Assembly (NCBI RefSeq): GCF_002209535.1
Contig: NZ_NJIG01000006.1
Location: 124,001-188,000 of the forward strand
Direction: 5' to 3'
From: Achromobacter marplatensis
GTDB taxonomy: Bacteria; Pseudomonadota; Gammaproteobacteria; Burkholderiales; Burkholderiaceae_B
Length of the DNA: 64,000 nt
Shown here: positions 34,401 through 42,408 of the stretch, piece by piece
Position numbering within the stretch: position 1 is the first letter of the stretch
Layout: every line of letters begins with the position of its first letter
Program-made: the position numbers and the translations under genes
Notes under the pieces: generated by a model
Told to the model about the DNA's origin: nothing
The model's database searches: none
What the model saw: the letters and a program-made list of their open reading frames with translations, nothing else

Positions 34401-36520
34401 GGGCCATTGATGCGTTCGACGGGGGCATCGCCAGTGCGCTGGCCGCTGGCGGCCTTGCCAGCGGCCTGGCCGTTGACCTGCGGTGTGTAGCGGCCTTCTT
34501 GATCGGGATCCAGGGCCTGGAGCAATGCGTCGTAGCCCTCGGCCGCAGCCAAGGTGCGTGCCTGATGCTGGCCGGCGCTATCGTTCAGGCGCCGCGAGGC
34601 GTCTTGCGCGCCGCGCAGCAGCAACAGCGCTTCCTGCGCGTCCGCCTGCGTGGACTTGCCCTGTTCGCGCGCGGTGGCCGACACCAGCATGCCTTGGCCC
34701 GATCGCACGACCGCCCAGGCGTCCGAGCGCAGTTCGAAGCCGGTGCCGCGCCATTGCCCACGGCTGGCGGCATCCAGTTCCTGCTCCACCAGGTAACCCA
34801 GACCCAGTTGCGTGGCGGCGGTGGAGCTAGCCAGGCGCGTGCGCAGTTTGCCCTTGGTGTCGTCAAAAACCCATTGGTTGCGCCCCGCGCCGTCCAGCCC
34901 CTGGCTGTGCCAGCCGCTCAGGACGCCCGCGTGATTGGCGTCGCCGTTCTCACCGGCGGACCACGGCGGCAGGTCGGCATCGTTGTAGAGCTGGCCTGCG
35001 ACCACGGGCTGGTCGATGTCGCCGTCGATGAATTCGACGATGACCTCGGTGCCGCTGCGCGGCAGATGATGCGCGCCCCAGTTCGGTCCTGCCTGCGCAC
35101 TGGCCACGCGCAACCAGGTGCCGGACCGTTCGTCGCCCGGCGCGTTGCCGCTGGCGTCGCCGTGGGTGCGGTGCGGCAGGCCGCCCGGCAGCGGCTTGTC
35201 GCCGCGTTGCCAGGGGAATTGCACCTTCACGCGCAGATCGCGATCGGACGTGATGGATGCGTCGCTGGCGCTGACCACGACGGCGGCAAGGCCTTCCGGG
35301 GCGGTCGGACGGGGCCGCCAGACGGGCATCAGCGCCGCGGCCTCGGGCTGCGCGCTGAAGCGGTTGCGGTAGGTGCCACGCTCCATGTCGGGCGTGTCCA
35401 GCACCTGGGCAGCCTGTCCGCCCAGGTTGTTGGTGGCCTCGTGGATGACCTCCAGCAGGGCGTAGCGGTTGCCGCCCAGTTCGTCGATCGCCTGCCCGCC
35501 GCCGCCTTGCGCGTAGCGTTCGTGCTGGGTCAGCGCGAACAGCCGGCCCGGCGCCAGCGAACGCACGGTGCCCGCGCCGTCGAAGCGCACCAGTCGGGAT
35601 TCATGGGTGCGCAGCGACCGGGCCACGCTTTGTTCGGCGGCGTCGTCGTCGGCATAGCGGCCGTGTCCGGCGTAGTCGTAGTCCTCAAGCACGGGCAAGG
35701 CTTCGACCTGGACCTGCGATCGGGTCTGTGCGGCGTGGGCGGTCAGCGTGCGTTCGTTCCAGGCCGCTCGCGCGACGACGTTCGGACGCACGGCCTGGGC
35801 CGCCGCGAAGCGCGTAATGCTGTCGCTGGTTTCCGTGGCGTCGCTGCGGTGAAAGCGCAAGGGCGACGCCGGATCTTCGGGGCGGGCGGCATCCGCATCG
35901 AAAATCACCACGCGATGGCGTGCACCGCCGCCTGAAGCCTGTGCATCATCTTGCTGATGCTCGAAGCGATAGCTCAAGCCGGCTTCGGCCAGGATGCGCG
36001 CAACGAAGTCCAGATCGGATTCGCGGTACTGCGTGCACGTCGCGCGCGGCGCAGGCGCATCGGTCAGCTCAAAGGCGAACGCGGCCTGGGGATAATCCGC
36101 AAACACTTCGCTGACGATGTCCTGCACCGACAGGTCCTGATAGATGAAGCTGTCGCGCCGCAGCGCCAACGCGGCCATCCACGGCGCGGCATGCAGGCGG
36201 TAGCGGGCCAGTCCGCCATCGGCGCCCAGGGCATCAACGCCTTCGACGACCGCGTGCCAGCGCCGCATCGAGCCGTCGGCCTGCAGCAGGCTGACGGTGA
36301 TCTCCTTGCCCAGCAAGGCCGCCACGTCGATCTCGGCGCTGGCGGCCAGGCAGTCGAGAGTCAGCGAGAACAGGCGCGAGACGCCTTCGCGCAGCGTCAT
36401 GCGTTCGGCAACCAGCTCCGCGTCCAGCGGTGCGCTCACGCGCAAGAGGCGCGCTTGTTGCGACAGGGTGGCGATGTTCAGCGACGAGTAGGCCGGGGCG
36501 TTCGAAGGCAAGGCGTTCAT
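28490..36520 (-). CDS. vgrG: Giant evolved VgrG2 with low-complexity linker and C-terminal metalloprotease-like domain
   Basis: A 2676-residue protein in one uninterrupted frame. Residues 1 to about 880 are a normal VgrG: gp27-like part (TQYRESDLDFVARILAEAG), gp5 part (FIDGDIDQPVVAGQLYND) and DUF2345. Residues about 885-2105 are Ala/Ser/Thr/Gly/Pro-rich, with three NPM-type repeats near 943-1058 and a charged island near 1540-1610. Residues 2108-2186 hold about four 20-residue helical repeats. The end, about 2200-2676, has HEMGHLLG (His2582, Glu2583, His2586), His2625-Cys2626, the Met-turn-like CVMYG (2644-2648) and CPSC (2657-2660). This suggests a zinc protease effector, as in VgrG2b of Pseudomonas aeruginosa. 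Confidence 0.88.
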   Translation of the reverse strand: MNALPSNAPAYSSLNIATLSQQARLLRVSAPLDAELVAERMTLREGVSRLFSLTLDCLAASAEIDVAALLGKEITVSLLQADGSMRRWHAVVEGVDALGADGGLARYRLHAAPWMAALALRRDSFIYQDLSVQDIVSEVFADYPQAAFAFELTDAPAPRATCTQYRESDLDFVARILAEAGLSYRFEHQQDDAQASGGGARHRVVIFDADAARPEDPASPLRFHRSDATETSDSITRFAAAQAVRPNVVARAAWNERTLTAHAAQTRSQVQVEALPVLEDYDYAGHGRYADDDAAEQSVARSLRTHESRLVRFDGAGTVRSLAPGRLFALTQHERYAQGGGGQAIDELGGNRYALLEVIHEATNNLGGQAAQVLDTPDMERGTYRNRFSAQPEAAALMPVWRPRPTAPEGLAAVVVSASDASITSDRDLRVKVQFPWQRGDKPLPGGLPHRTHGDASGNAPGDERSGTWLRVASAQAGPNWGAHHLPRSGTEVIVEFIDGDIDQPVVAGQLYNDADLPPWSAGENGDANHAGVLSGWHSQGLDGAGRNQWVFDDTKGKLRTRLASSTAATQLGLGYLVEQELDAASRGQWRGTGFELRSDAWAVVRSGQGMLVSATAREQGKSTQADAQEALLLLRGAQDASRRLNDSAGQHQARTLAAAEGYDALLQALDPDQEGRYTPQVNGQAAGKAASGQRTGDAPVERINGPHLFVDAPNSLNLATPASAVLHAGEHLHTTAQSDAHVAAQQTYAAVSARSASVFAQQGPIRAISAQAPVSLHAHTDILEALAGQDITVTSSAEGIEILGNQRVTLQAAGGSVTLDGADIVFKGPGLFSVKGATHNFVGPGSDAANLPALPSTTVDDPLIVSAELVHKDGVFATAAKKAGASLMAGFGGAGTAGAADSGVGALGAALPAGLGELGKTAAGAASKLSQLAGQANTLAGLAKNPMGALSAAPGLPGGASPAVGGLLNTAKNTMGMVSQARAMIANPMSALPAASGLLGSVAPGAGGMIDSATAAAGTVTKAAELIKNPMAAMPAATDMLASVAPEGASKMISSAATFAGVGTGAGAATGGDGGAGAGSALPGASSTSPAASAGASPTPQADVSNAGTAGSAAPAMTGEASAANSAQGDKVAPQTPQPDGGTAAGGVTPVSGSGSAPVSTSAPAAAQTPAQAQAQAASAPVAMAAAAPNSAPDSATAPALQTASASAPASPDASAAATAATSPSVATHTGGQNTASTPPAGAASASSPVAPSTLAPEAGIIASQGAGASANAGLAAGAGTSIAANAAAAGTSTTVAAGAAVTGAGTSIAGATGASASPTIAADGGIAATGALAPSEAGGALSAATLSNTSVPTGVDLTPLGNAPLNAQNLAPSLGSPGLDTPASIASGTLASPSATSEMSASVGNATTTASTLNAPGLPDWAHGHVGPDTVPSTFSATAPSQIAANPETASPSGTGWMAASVVGAGVVGASNVSNTQAVSNTPRATPQASAATAETTHEASRTAERLAPHALPLGATGAGMIAAVATTIAAATPLRARGDADRANAIADVDAKDAQSPAPIAQGTTEAQVSTKTGARDTRHDDERAENNGRTEQTDHDAHYENTTHRRGEPPNAALLSTLAAGAGALFSATASAASSATRAASVASVTEGALPATVDLPAIASHTGTAQPGLHMLDAIPRISPDTASVVATNTAMPATKAALTSVPTQPGSDAMLSSTPSLPSSDAALTGTPSLSDSAPSLSGVSAQTPGFVPAAGTNFPQGAGLPGMQEAGGMAVPGAEASTSASAAVGAAGASTAAAAASATTSASAATTATPAVASGAGTTLGTGAGPGLNTTSPPDTGAVAGAGSASGGIAGTAGATDSNAGAIAGTRAGTSADAAANSTAPGAASAGTAESPSGAGTGASPAPSQTAASGSAATGGTASTTGAGTSATAGSTPTSATGATGATPASSAATPPATATPTVATAAPAGTAAPSAPAAPSAASTSAGSPDSVLGNTTARAAGMADSTPATRATDLSAAGGAGAAAGATTGASSAGVAGIGAVAAGGGLATFAQQASAASTALSSASTFAAGGVSASVSAAIVPVMTQALNASGDRMAALGSAVDTLFTLPDVKQANIPSVAGAILSMPGLSSSSVPGVIGAILQSPTLATETLPKVAEVLMKIPGVADSPLPQIARDILDTIGLGPVARTQGTNLPGDTPAPSGSGRVVPGVSTYRARQDGARLQYVNLAQVADRWNDGSALTTTERQSNRPRIHVEFNRPGQHRFTITVKPDPANIPYSARERGRRASYQEPHSNPRSYVTNADGTRIVDDITLPAAGLNLYLFEVRDERGQLIKTERVETVRRLYIQEVMCMSPRPAGHLADVTPVTAEFALHGIDMIQLPRVQFRGRSAVNAADDADAQHAIMQAVRQAYTPSSGKQREPYTLVVCHVDRLVAPGVSGDMRLPVPAGPGGRVMTVPIVNDDRSQSPLWYEFDQGDDWLVHARYLYRDASGAERSLPIPRHLITPIRDESGGVWSVSVDLTQVSPTPLTGMLNIQFNTVAASYAGLAITGTNLLFVSTLDPFVPNSQAYLTETLAHEMGHLLGMVPSGPDWPGLRNVDTSADDSKLDPPTHFYYNMGGHCYFGLPDQNGQYNQEIGQCVMYGITCANIHFCPSCSKAVRKVDCSEGWTSF

Positions 36521-36602
36521 AGGGCTTGGCGGTATTCGATCGGCGGAGCCGAAGGCGCGCAGCGCGCGCCGGAAGGGACGGGGGCGTGTTGTGCGGGGCG
36601 CG

Positions 36603-37382
36603 CTAGGGCAGCGATATCGTCAGATGCGCTGCGCGCGGGCCTAGCTTGACGATGTCGTGATAGGGCGCCATGGCGGTTTGCATTTCCGTGTTCAGGAAGT
36701 GGCCGATACCCAGGAATGCCAGCAAGCCCATCAGTGCAAACACGGCCATGATCGACCACAGCGGCACGTCACGCTTGAGCGTGTGGGCAACCTTGTCCGG
36801 CAGCGGCCAGTGCGGCGCGAAGCCGGTGCGCTTGCCGCGCAACAGCGCGATCTCGTCGCCCAGCCGCGCCGTCAGATAACCCAGCTTCTCCTGGCCTTCG
36901 ATCAGGTACTTGCCCTGAAAGCCCAGCAGCAGGCACATGTAATAGATTTCCAGCGATTGCAGGCGCGGCGCGCCTTGGGCGCGCAGGTCTTCAAGCCGGG
37001 CAAAGAAGTTCTCGCCAGCCAGTTGCTCGCCGAACAGGGTCAGCTGCAACGGCTGCAGCATCCACGTATCGCGGATGGCGAAGCCGGAGTTCAGCACCGT
37101 TTCGTCGACGGCCGCGCAGAACGCGTACTTGGTGGCGTACACGTCTTCAGCGGGGATATCCATCTTCTTGGCGGCGCGTTCGTAGTCCGCCAGGAACTGT
37201 TGCACGCGCGCGGAGAAGGCAGCCGCATCAGTGGGTTCCTGCCCGCTCTTCAACAGGAACAGCATCAGGAAGCCGTCGTACAGCAGGTCCAGCAATGACT
37301 TGGCGGGGCGGCTGGCGTGGAAGTCGGCAGCACGCGGAGGCAGTGTCGCGCCGGGCATCAGGGAGGGGGCGTCAGCGGTCAT
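36603..37382 (-). CDS. tssL: T6SS inner-membrane protein TssL (DotU)
   Basis: A 259-residue DotU protein: a cytoplasmic helical domain (YDGFLMLFLLKSG, KYAFCAAVDETVL, YYMCLLLGFQGKY) and one C-terminal membrane helix (IMAVFALMGLLAFLGIG, about residues 212-230). It ends about 30 residues after the helix, with no peptidoglycan-binding extension; the separate OmpA-type gene at 11953-12747 may provide that. TssL joins TssM in the membrane complex. It follows tssK by 16 bp; vgrG2 comes 82 bp later. Confidence 0.92.
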   Translation of the reverse strand: MTADAPSLMPGATLPPRAADFHASRPAKSLLDLLYDGFLMLFLLKSGQEPTDAAAFSARVQQFLADYERAAKKMDIPAEDVYATKYAFCAAVDETVLNSGFAIRDTWMLQPLQLTLFGEQLAGENFFARLEDLRAQGAPRLQSLEIYYMCLLLGFQGKYLIEGQEKLGYLTARLGDEIALLRGKRTGFAPHWPLPDKVAHTLKRDVPLWSIMAVFALMGLLAFLGIGHFLNTEMQTAMAPYHDIVKLGPRAAHLTISLP

Positions 37383-37398
37383 GGCGATGTCGTTCCTG

Positions 37399-38745
37399 TC
37401 AGCGGGTCACTGCGATCAAATCCAGCTTGAGTTCGGGAATGCCTGCCGGGGCATAGATGGCAATGCTGCGCGCTTGCAGCATGCGGTCGTACAGCGACCC
37501 GCGCGTCTGCAAGGCGAAGTACACGGCACCCGGCTTTACCGGCACGGCGGGCGGCACTTGCGGCGTGTAGCTCAGCGGCACGCCGGGCATGGCGGATAGC
37601 ACCAGCTTGTCGACGTCTTCCGGCGCGCCCACCTTGAAGCGCATGGGCACGCTCTCGGCGAGTTCGGCGGCTGGCATCGCCGCTTGCACGGCCAGATAGA
37701 GCGACGTCGTTTCGTCGAGCTTTTCCGAATCCAGCCGTCCCATGTGGAACGATGGCCGCAGTTCTTCAAGCACGATCGAGAAGTAACGCGTGGAGATCAC
37801 GGTTTCAAGCAGGTCGCGCAGGATCTCGTCCATGCGGGCGAACGCGGGCCCAGGCGCATCGTGGCGATACACGGGCAGGTCGGCCAGTGTGTGGACCTTG
37901 GAGAACGTCATCAGCGCACCGGCCAGCCGCGCCAGTTCCTGGAACAGGCGTTCGGGATGCAGCTGCGGGTGATGGAACAGGTGCGAAAGCGTCGCGTAGG
38001 CTTCGTTTGCGGTGTGCAGCAGCCAGAACGACGCAACGTCGCCCGAGCGGAATTCAATGATGTTCTTGCTGGGCTCGCGATGAAAGCCGTAGAGCGCGTT
38101 GACCTTGGCCTGCAACGCGTCAAGCAGGCGGCGCAGTTGCTCATGCAGCGCGCCGGAGGCCGTCAGCGACAGACTGGGGGCGATGAACGTGGTGTCCAGC
38201 TCATACCCGGCGCTTGCCGTGCGCCGCACGCGCGCGACGGGAATCGCCAGCAGTTCGTCACGCGGTTCGAATTCGGAGATCAGCCGCACGTCCTTGCGCA
38301 GGAAGGCGAGCTCTGCGGTCGTGGCGCCCGTGTAGAGATCGGGCGCGGGCGTGTTGTTGTGCGTGTAGCGCGTGTCGAAACTTGCCGCTGCCTGGCCATC
38401 GCGATAATTGCCGCCGATCGCCTTCAAGGGATGGATCGCCAGATAGAACACCGCTTCGCTCACGCCGTCCAGCGCCGTCAGCGCCACGGGCGGCGGAAGC
38501 TCATCGCCGTGCGGCGCGTTGTAGAGCTCGCCATCCGGAAACACGGCGCTCATCTCGGTCGCGCGCAGCATGCCGTTGGCCAGCGCCGACGCATCGAAGC
38601 GCGCCGCGCGCAGGCCCCACGCATACGGATGCAATGCGCGGGCCATCTCGGCCAGCCGATCTTCGTGATACGCGTCCTGCCGCTGGAAATGCTGCGGTCG
38701 CAGGAACAATCCTTCGCCCCAAAGGACTTTGGCTGAGTAACTCAA
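37399..38745 (-). CDS. tssK: T6SS baseplate protein TssK
   Basis: A 448-residue TssK. The start is TTG 38745, giving the family N-terminus SYSAKVLWGEGLFLRPQHFQ, with a GAGGGAG box 7 nt upstream. The C-terminal region (LPVYRHDAPGPAFARMDEIL, GSLYDRMLQA) is also typical. TssK trimers link the baseplate (TssF/TssG) to the TssM/TssL membrane complex. It is the second gene of the leftward unit tssJ-tssK-tssL-vgrG2. Confidence 0.93.
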   Translation of the reverse strand: MSYSAKVLWGEGLFLRPQHFQRQDAYHEDRLAEMARALHPYAWGLRAARFDASALANGMLRATEMSAVFPDGELYNAPHGDELPPPVALTALDGVSEAVFYLAIHPLKAIGGNYRDGQAAASFDTRYTHNNTPAPDLYTGATTAELAFLRKDVRLISEFEPRDELLAIPVARVRRTASAGYELDTTFIAPSLSLTASGALHEQLRRLLDALQAKVNALYGFHREPSKNIIEFRSGDVASFWLLHTANEAYATLSHLFHHPQLHPERLFQELARLAGALMTFSKVHTLADLPVYRHDAPGPAFARMDEILRDLLETVISTRYFSIVLEELRPSFHMGRLDSEKLDETTSLYLAVQAAMPAAELAESVPMRFKVGAPEDVDKLVLSAMPGVPLSYTPQVPPAVPVKPGAVYFALQTRGSLYDRMLQARSIAIYAPAGIPELKLDLIAVTR

Positions 38746-38774
38746 GTTGGCGCTCCCTCTCTTGTCTTTCTATG

Positions 38775-38786
38775 TCTATATATAGA
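38775..38786. promoter_or_regulatory. AT-rich palindrome upstream of tssK
   Basis: TCTATATATAGA is a perfect 12-bp palindrome in an otherwise GC-rich 65-bp gap between tssJ and tssK. It could be the -10 region of an internal promoter for tssK, but the nearest -35-like TTGACG on the minus strand is too far (about 24 bp), so the role is open. Confidence 0.3.
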
Positions 38787-38810
38787 AGGCGGGCGGCCGC
38801 GCAGTGCGCG

Positions 38811-39428
38811 TCAACCGGGACACTGCACGCCGGACAGGCGCGCAGGATCATAGGTTGGTATGCCCGCCGGCAACGTGGGTTTACCCGTGGCGACCGTCAG
38901 CGCGCACGCATGCGCGCCCAGGACGATGCCACTGTCTTCCACGCCGTCGACCTTGAATACGTACTTCCAACGCATCGGCGCGGGGGCATAGAACAGCCCT
39001 GCTATCGCGATGTAATCCGCTTGCTTGGGGACTTTTTCCACGCCCTCGTAGCGCTGTCCTGGCGTGAGCGTGAGCTCGCGCGAACCCAACAACGTTTCAC
39101 CTAGCGCCGCTTTCTCTTGCGCAGTGTCTATCAATTGCGTGAGCGGTGCACGTTGGAATTGCTCAGGATTCTTCAGGTAGTATATTTTTGTAACGACAGC
39201 CATCGATTGCCCGCTGCTGGCATTCAAATTTTCTCCGGCGTGTATCGCCAATTTCACTTCCACAGGCGCGTTTTCTTGCTTTTTCAAGCCCGCCATCTCC
39301 ATCGCATTACCCGTCAAACCGGCCACTGCGCCGATAGCCGAAACGGCCGCACATCCAGTAACGGCGGTGCTTGCGAGCGCGCAAGCAATCACGGCGAAGA
39401 AGCGTGATAAATGGATATGTTTAGACAT
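38811..39428 (-). CDS. tssJ: T6SS outer-membrane lipoprotein TssJ
   Basis: A 205-residue lipoprotein with lipobox TAVTGC (Cys26). The mature beta-sandwich shows TssJ features such as VVTKIYYLKNPEQF, LTLTPGQRYEGVEKVP and YIAIAGLFYAP. TssJ anchors the TssM periplasmic tip to the outer membrane. It is the first gene of the leftward unit and is divergent from the TPR lipoprotein gene. Confidence 0.9.
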   Translation of the reverse strand: MSKHIHLSRFFAVIACALASTAVTGCAAVSAIGAVAGLTGNAMEMAGLKKQENAPVEVKLAIHAGENLNASSGQSMAVVTKIYYLKNPEQFQRAPLTQLIDTAQEKAALGETLLGSRELTLTPGQRYEGVEKVPKQADYIAIAGLFYAPAPMRWKYVFKVDGVEDSGIVLGAHACALTVATGKPTLPAGIPTYDPARLSGVQCPG

Positions 39429-39583
39429 GGCCCTTTATACCGGAACTGTGTGAAGCAATACAGATCGCGGCATGATGAATGCAAATTCGACGCAAGTAAC
39501 ATGAAGACACTCGCTGTAGCGCTGTACTAACAAAAGGTTGTTGAAATACGGCCCCTAGTTACAACCTTGCTAGGTGCTTAACA
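39429..39583. promoter_or_regulatory. Divergent T6SS control region with inverted repeat
   Basis: This 155-bp gap must drive tssJ leftward and the TPR lipoprotein-tssB operon rightward. It is AT-richer than its surroundings. AAGGTTGT (39534-39541) and ACAACCTT (39561-39568) form an 8-bp inverted repeat with a 19-bp gap, just before the rightward start at 39584. I see no clear sigma-54 site. A repressor or activator site is a fair guess. Confidence 0.4.
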
Positions 39584-40285
39584 ATGCCCTTTCCCCGCCT
39601 CGTTGTTCTTGCCGGTGTCGTTGCAGTAATGGCCGGCTGTGCATCGGTAAAACCGCAGTCGGAAGCGGAATTCAAACAATCCATGGACGCGGCGCAAAAG
39701 ACGCTGGAACAGAAGGGATCTGACCAGGCTGTCGCGCAGTTCGAAGAGATCGCGCAGCGCAATCCGTCCAAGGGGGAACCCTGGTCTTACATCGCGAAGA
39801 TCCGGTTCGACGAACAGAAATACGGCCAGGCCATCGTCGCCGCCGATGAGACGCTAAGCCGCGACCCGCAGGATTTCGTCGCCAAGACCGTGCGTGCGGT
39901 GGGCGGCCTGCGGGTGGCGATGCAGTCGCTGGCCGACCTGCGCGCGGACGCGCTGCTGGCCGGTAATGCACGCGCCGATGCCGTGGCGCTGGCCGCGTCG
40001 ATGCGCGAGACCTTGGGGCAGGACGTGTTGTTCCCCGAAGGCCGCCGTCCGCCGCCGCCGCGTCCCCGCCAGCCGCGCAAGGTGGAACCCGCCACGCCCG
40101 TTGGCGCGGCGCAGGATGCCGGCGGGGCAGCCCCCGCATCGCAAGCCGCATCGTCCAGTGCGGCGCCCGCAACCATTCCCGCAGCACCGCCAGCGGCCCA
40201 GCCGTCAGCGCCCAAAGTCCCCACCCCGCCCGCCCAGCAGCCTAATCGCGCGCCGAATCCGTTCGGCGACCTGCTTACCAAGTGA
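39584..40285 (+). CDS. TPR lipoprotein of the T6SS operon
   Basis: A 233-residue lipoprotein with lipobox AVMAGC (Cys19). Residues about 30-110 read as tetratricopeptide helices (DQAVAQFEEIAQRNPSKG, YGQAIVAADETLSRDPQDF). The last 85 residues are a Pro/Ala-rich tail ending in NPFGDLLTK. It opens the rightward core operon 73 bp ahead of tssB. Such lipoproteins occur at this position in related clusters; the role is not established, perhaps envelope scaffolding of the apparatus. Confidence 0.75.
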   Translation: MPFPRLVVLAGVVAVMAGCASVKPQSEAEFKQSMDAAQKTLEQKGSDQAVAQFEEIAQRNPSKGEPWSYIAKIRFDEQKYGQAIVAADETLSRDPQDFVAKTVRAVGGLRVAMQSLADLRADALLAGNARADAVALAASMRETLGQDVLFPEGRRPPPPRPRQPRKVEPATPVGAAQDAGGAAPASQAASSSAAPATIPAAPPAAQPSAPKVPTPPAQQPNRAPNPFGDLLTK

Positions 40286-40358
40286 TTCGCCTCGGCGTGT
40301 GCCGCGCCATGCGGCGCACGCTTGACCGACAGACACGATCCTTTGCACGGAGCCTTCC

Positions 40359-40874
40359 ATGGCCAAGAAAGAAAGCGTTCAGAAACGATTGCAGAAAGTT
40401 CGCCCGCCGCGCGTTCAGCTCACGTATGACGTGGAGAAGGGCGACGCCATCGAACAGAAGGAGCTTCCCTTCGTGGTTGGCGTGGTGGGTGACTTCAGCG
40501 CGCAATCCGAAGCCGAGCTGCCGCGGCTGAAGGACCGCAAGTTCGTCAACATCGACGTCGATAATTTCGATGACGTGATGCGCGGATTGGAGCCGCGCGC
40601 CGCGTACCGCGTGAAGAACAGCCTGACCGAAGAGGGCGGCACGTTCGGTGTGGACCTGAAGTTCCGGTCGATCGAGGATTTCCGTCCGGAGGCCGTCGTG
40701 CAGCAGGTAGACCCCCTGCGCGAGCTGCTGGACATCCGCACCAAGCTGGCCGACCTGCGCAACAAGCTGGCCGGCAACGACAAGCTTGAAGACCTGCTGG
40801 GCGAAGTGCTGACCAGCACGGAAAAACTGCAACAGCTGACCAGCGAGACCGACAAGGGAGGCCGCAATGAGTAA
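40359..40874 (+). CDS. tssB: T6SS contractile sheath protein TssB
   Basis: A 171-residue small sheath subunit. Family features are VQLTYDVEKGDAIE, ELPFVVGVVGDFS, RKFVNIDVDNFDDVM and EDFRPEAVV. It pairs with TssC to build the contractile sheath. Its stop overlaps the tssC start by 8 bp, which helps keep the two in equal amounts. Confidence 0.96.
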   Translation: MAKKESVQKRLQKVRPPRVQLTYDVEKGDAIEQKELPFVVGVVGDFSAQSEAELPRLKDRKFVNIDVDNFDDVMRGLEPRAAYRVKNSLTEEGGTFGVDLKFRSIEDFRPEAVVQQVDPLRELLDIRTKLADLRNKLAGNDKLEDLLGEVLTSTEKLQQLTSETDKGGRNE

Positions 40875-42363
40875 TTCCGCCGCCGCGCAAAACACCGCCG
40901 CCGCCGCCGCGGCCGATACCCAGAGCGGGCTGCTGGATCAGATCGTCGAGCAAAGCCGCGTGGCCAAGTCCACGGCCGAGCACGATCGCGCCAAGGACAT
41001 CATCGGCGAACTGGTGCGCGAAGTGATGAAGGGCACCGTGGTCGTTTCCGACAACCTGTCGGCGATGCTGGATGCGCGCGTCGCCGAGCTGGACCGCCTG
41101 ATCTCGGCGCAGCTTAGCGAAGTGATGCATGCGCCCGAATTCCAGAAGCTCGAGAGCACGTGGCGCGGCCTGCACTACCTGTGCCAAGAGACCGACACCA
41201 GCCCGATGCTGAAGATCAAGGTGCTGAACACCACCAAGCGCGACTTGGTGCGCGACTTCCAGACCGCGATCGATTTCGATCAGAGCCTGATGTTCAAGAA
41301 GGTCTATGAAGAAGAGTTCGGCACCTTCGGCGGCGCGCCGTTCGGCGCCTTGCTGGGCAACTTCGAGATCACGCGCCAACCCGAGGACATGTACTTCATC
41401 GAACAGATGTCGCACGTGGCCGCGGCCTCGCACGCGCCGTTCATCGCCTCGGCGTCGCCCGAGCTGCTGGGGCTGGACAGCTTCGCTGACCTGGGCCGTC
41501 CGCGCGACCTGGCCAAGGTGTTCGACACCGTGGAATACACCAAGTGGCGCAGCTTCCGCGACTCGGAAGATTCGCGCTACGTGGGCCTGACCATGCCGCG
41601 TTTCCTGGGCCGCCTGCCGTATGACCCCGTAGAGGGCACCACCGTCGAAGGCTTCAATTTCGTCGAGGACGTCGACGGCACCGACCATTCCAAGTATCTC
41701 TGGTGCAACGCTGCATGGGCGTTCGGCGCGCGCCTGACAGCCGCGTTCGCGGACTTCGGCTGGTGCGCGGCGATTCGCGGCGTGGAAGGCGGCGGCCTGG
41801 TCGAAAACCTGCCCACCCACACCTTCAAGACGGACGACGGCGAAATCGCGCTGAAGTGCCCGACCGAAATCGCGATCACGGACCGTCGCGAAAAGGAATT
41901 GAGCGACCAGGGGCTGATCCCGCTGGTGCACTGCAAGAACTCCGACTATGCGGCCTTCTTCGGCGCGCAGTCGGTGCAGAAGGCCAAGAAATACAACACG
42001 GACAGCGCCAACGCCAACGCGGTGCTGTCGGCGCAGTTGCAATACATCTTCTCGGTCTCGCGCGTGGCGCATTACCTGAAGGCGATGATGCGCGACAAGA
42101 TCGGCAGCTTCGCGTCGGCGCAGTCCGTAGAGAGTTTCCTGAATCGCTGGGTGTCGCAGTACGTGCTGCTGGACGACAACGCGACGCAGGAACAAAAAGC
42201 GCAGTTCCCGCTGCGTGAAGCTTCGGTGCAGGTGGCCGAGGTCCCTGGACGTCCCGGCGTCTTCCGTGCCGTGGCGTTCTTGCGGCCGCATTTCCAGCTT
42301 GACGAACTCTCGATCTCGTTGCGCCTGGTTGCCGAATTGCCGGCCCAGGCCCAGAAATCCTGA
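40867..42363 (+). CDS. tssC: T6SS contractile sheath protein TssC
   Basis: A 498-residue large sheath subunit with the standard motifs: LESTWRGLHYL, FGGAPFGALLGNFE, PRFLGRLPYDP, AVLSAQLQYIFSVSRVAHYL and a C-terminal PHFQLDELSISLRLVAELP. An Ala-rich N-terminal 15 residues precede the conserved part. It forms heterodimers with TssB; hcp follows after 45 bp. Confidence 0.96.
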   Translation: MSNSAAAQNTAAAAAADTQSGLLDQIVEQSRVAKSTAEHDRAKDIIGELVREVMKGTVVVSDNLSAMLDARVAELDRLISAQLSEVMHAPEFQKLESTWRGLHYLCQETDTSPMLKIKVLNTTKRDLVRDFQTAIDFDQSLMFKKVYEEEFGTFGGAPFGALLGNFEITRQPEDMYFIEQMSHVAAASHAPFIASASPELLGLDSFADLGRPRDLAKVFDTVEYTKWRSFRDSEDSRYVGLTMPRFLGRLPYDPVEGTTVEGFNFVEDVDGTDHSKYLWCNAAWAFGARLTAAFADFGWCAAIRGVEGGGLVENLPTHTFKTDDGEIALKCPTEIAITDRREKELSDQGLIPLVHCKNSDYAAFFGAQSVQKAKKYNTDSANANAVLSAQLQYIFSVSRVAHYLKAMMRDKIGSFASAQSVESFLNRWVSQYVLLDDNATQEQKAQFPLREASVQVAEVPGRPGVFRAVAFLRPHFQLDELSISLRLVAELPAQAQKS

Positions 42364-42408
42364 GCGTCATTGCACTGACAACTCATCCATTAAAAGAGGT
42401 TATCAACA

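Noticed and set aside
29913-35935. Long plus-strand open frames of 600-736 codons opposite the giant vgrG2
   Set aside because: They mirror the codon bias of the Ala/Gly/Pro-rich minus-strand gene, have no ribosome-binding sites and read as low-complexity or scrambled protein. They are antisense shadows.
39429-39583. Sigma-54 promoter for the T6SS core operon
   Set aside because: No TGGCAC-N5-TTGC-type match could be found in the gap.
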